A stretch of DNA of 64,000 nt from Deltaproteobacteria bacterium (GTDB lineage: Bacteria; Myxococcota_A; Bradymonadia; REDH01), in the NCBI GenBank assembly GCA_007693585.1, contig REDH01000075.1:29100-93099 (forward strand). The letters run 5' to 3'. A program made the translations under genes and the position numbers. This document shows, piece by piece, positions 63,993 through 64,000 of the stretch; the first letter of the stretch is position 1, and each line of letters begins with the position of its first letter. The notes under the pieces are model-generated. The model was not told the origin of the DNA and ran no database searches. It saw only the letters and a program-made list of their open reading frames with translations.

Positions 63993-64000
63993 CTTCATGT

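Overview
The window is high-GC bacterial chromosome, most likely from the Myxococcota or a nearby lineage of the former Deltaproteobacteria. The pointers are a TolQ/TolR-type motor cluster resembling the Myxococcus Glt/Nfs/Agl machines, two bitopic proteins with AgmX/TonB-like C-terminal domains, large ASH-repeat/VWA lipoproteins, a MYXO-CTERM-like tail, and an aerotolerance (Bat) operon with a BatE-type SH3 protein. I saw no plasmid, phage, insertion sequence, CRISPR or rRNA signature. Genes are packed with 1- to 14-nt overlaps.

Left block (3-17695, all +): one apparent transcription unit of thirteen genes. It encodes an envelope protein cut by the window edge, two very large exported TPR/coiled-coil proteins, a TPR lipoprotein with a duplicated Cys/Asp tail, a 92-aa secreted protein, a TolQ-like and two TolR-like motor subunits, a bitopic FHA-like/AgmX protein, a small secreted helical protein, an outer-membrane beta-barrel, a short OPX (Wza-like) protein and a Wzc-type tyrosine kinase. 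My inference is a proton-motive-force-driven trans-envelope machine wired to a polysaccharide exporter. This is the most interesting system in the window.

Housekeeping block (17812-32401, mostly -): ribF, then aroE on the plus strand, then a long minus-strand operon read from a pseudo-protease gene through tilS, ftsH, folP, cdaA, cdaR, glmM, pdxJ and the NAD(P)HX repair gene to an odd lipoprotein/beta-barrel fusion. cdaA-cdaR-glmM is the classic c-di-AMP/peptidoglycan-precursor module.

Middle block (32781-40172): a second FHA-like/AgmX protein, a patch of 32-bp repeats inside an inverted repeat, a glutaredoxin, exonuclease VII (XseA with an extra N-terminal HARP-like domain, plus XseB), an AtoE short-chain fatty-acid transporter and a FadL-like outer-membrane channel.

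Bat block (40267-50291, -): moxR, DUF58, a DUF4381-like gene, batA, a batB-batC fusion, batD and batE, almost all translationally coupled. Next come two large ASH-domain lipoproteins (one with a VWA domain), read from a promoter at 55902-55930 and divergent from another lipoprotein gene (50406-57269), and a membrane glycosyltransferase-like protein (57307-59751).

Right end (60153-63992, +): aroQ, efp, a TPR protein with acidic repeats, and a tRNA-Gly(CCC) with its own promoter. By eye the left block is clearly less GC-rich than the right third. Coordinates come from the supplied ORF track with starts re-chosen by overlap, Shine-Dalgarno and family criteria. Family names are recognition from sequence, not database results.
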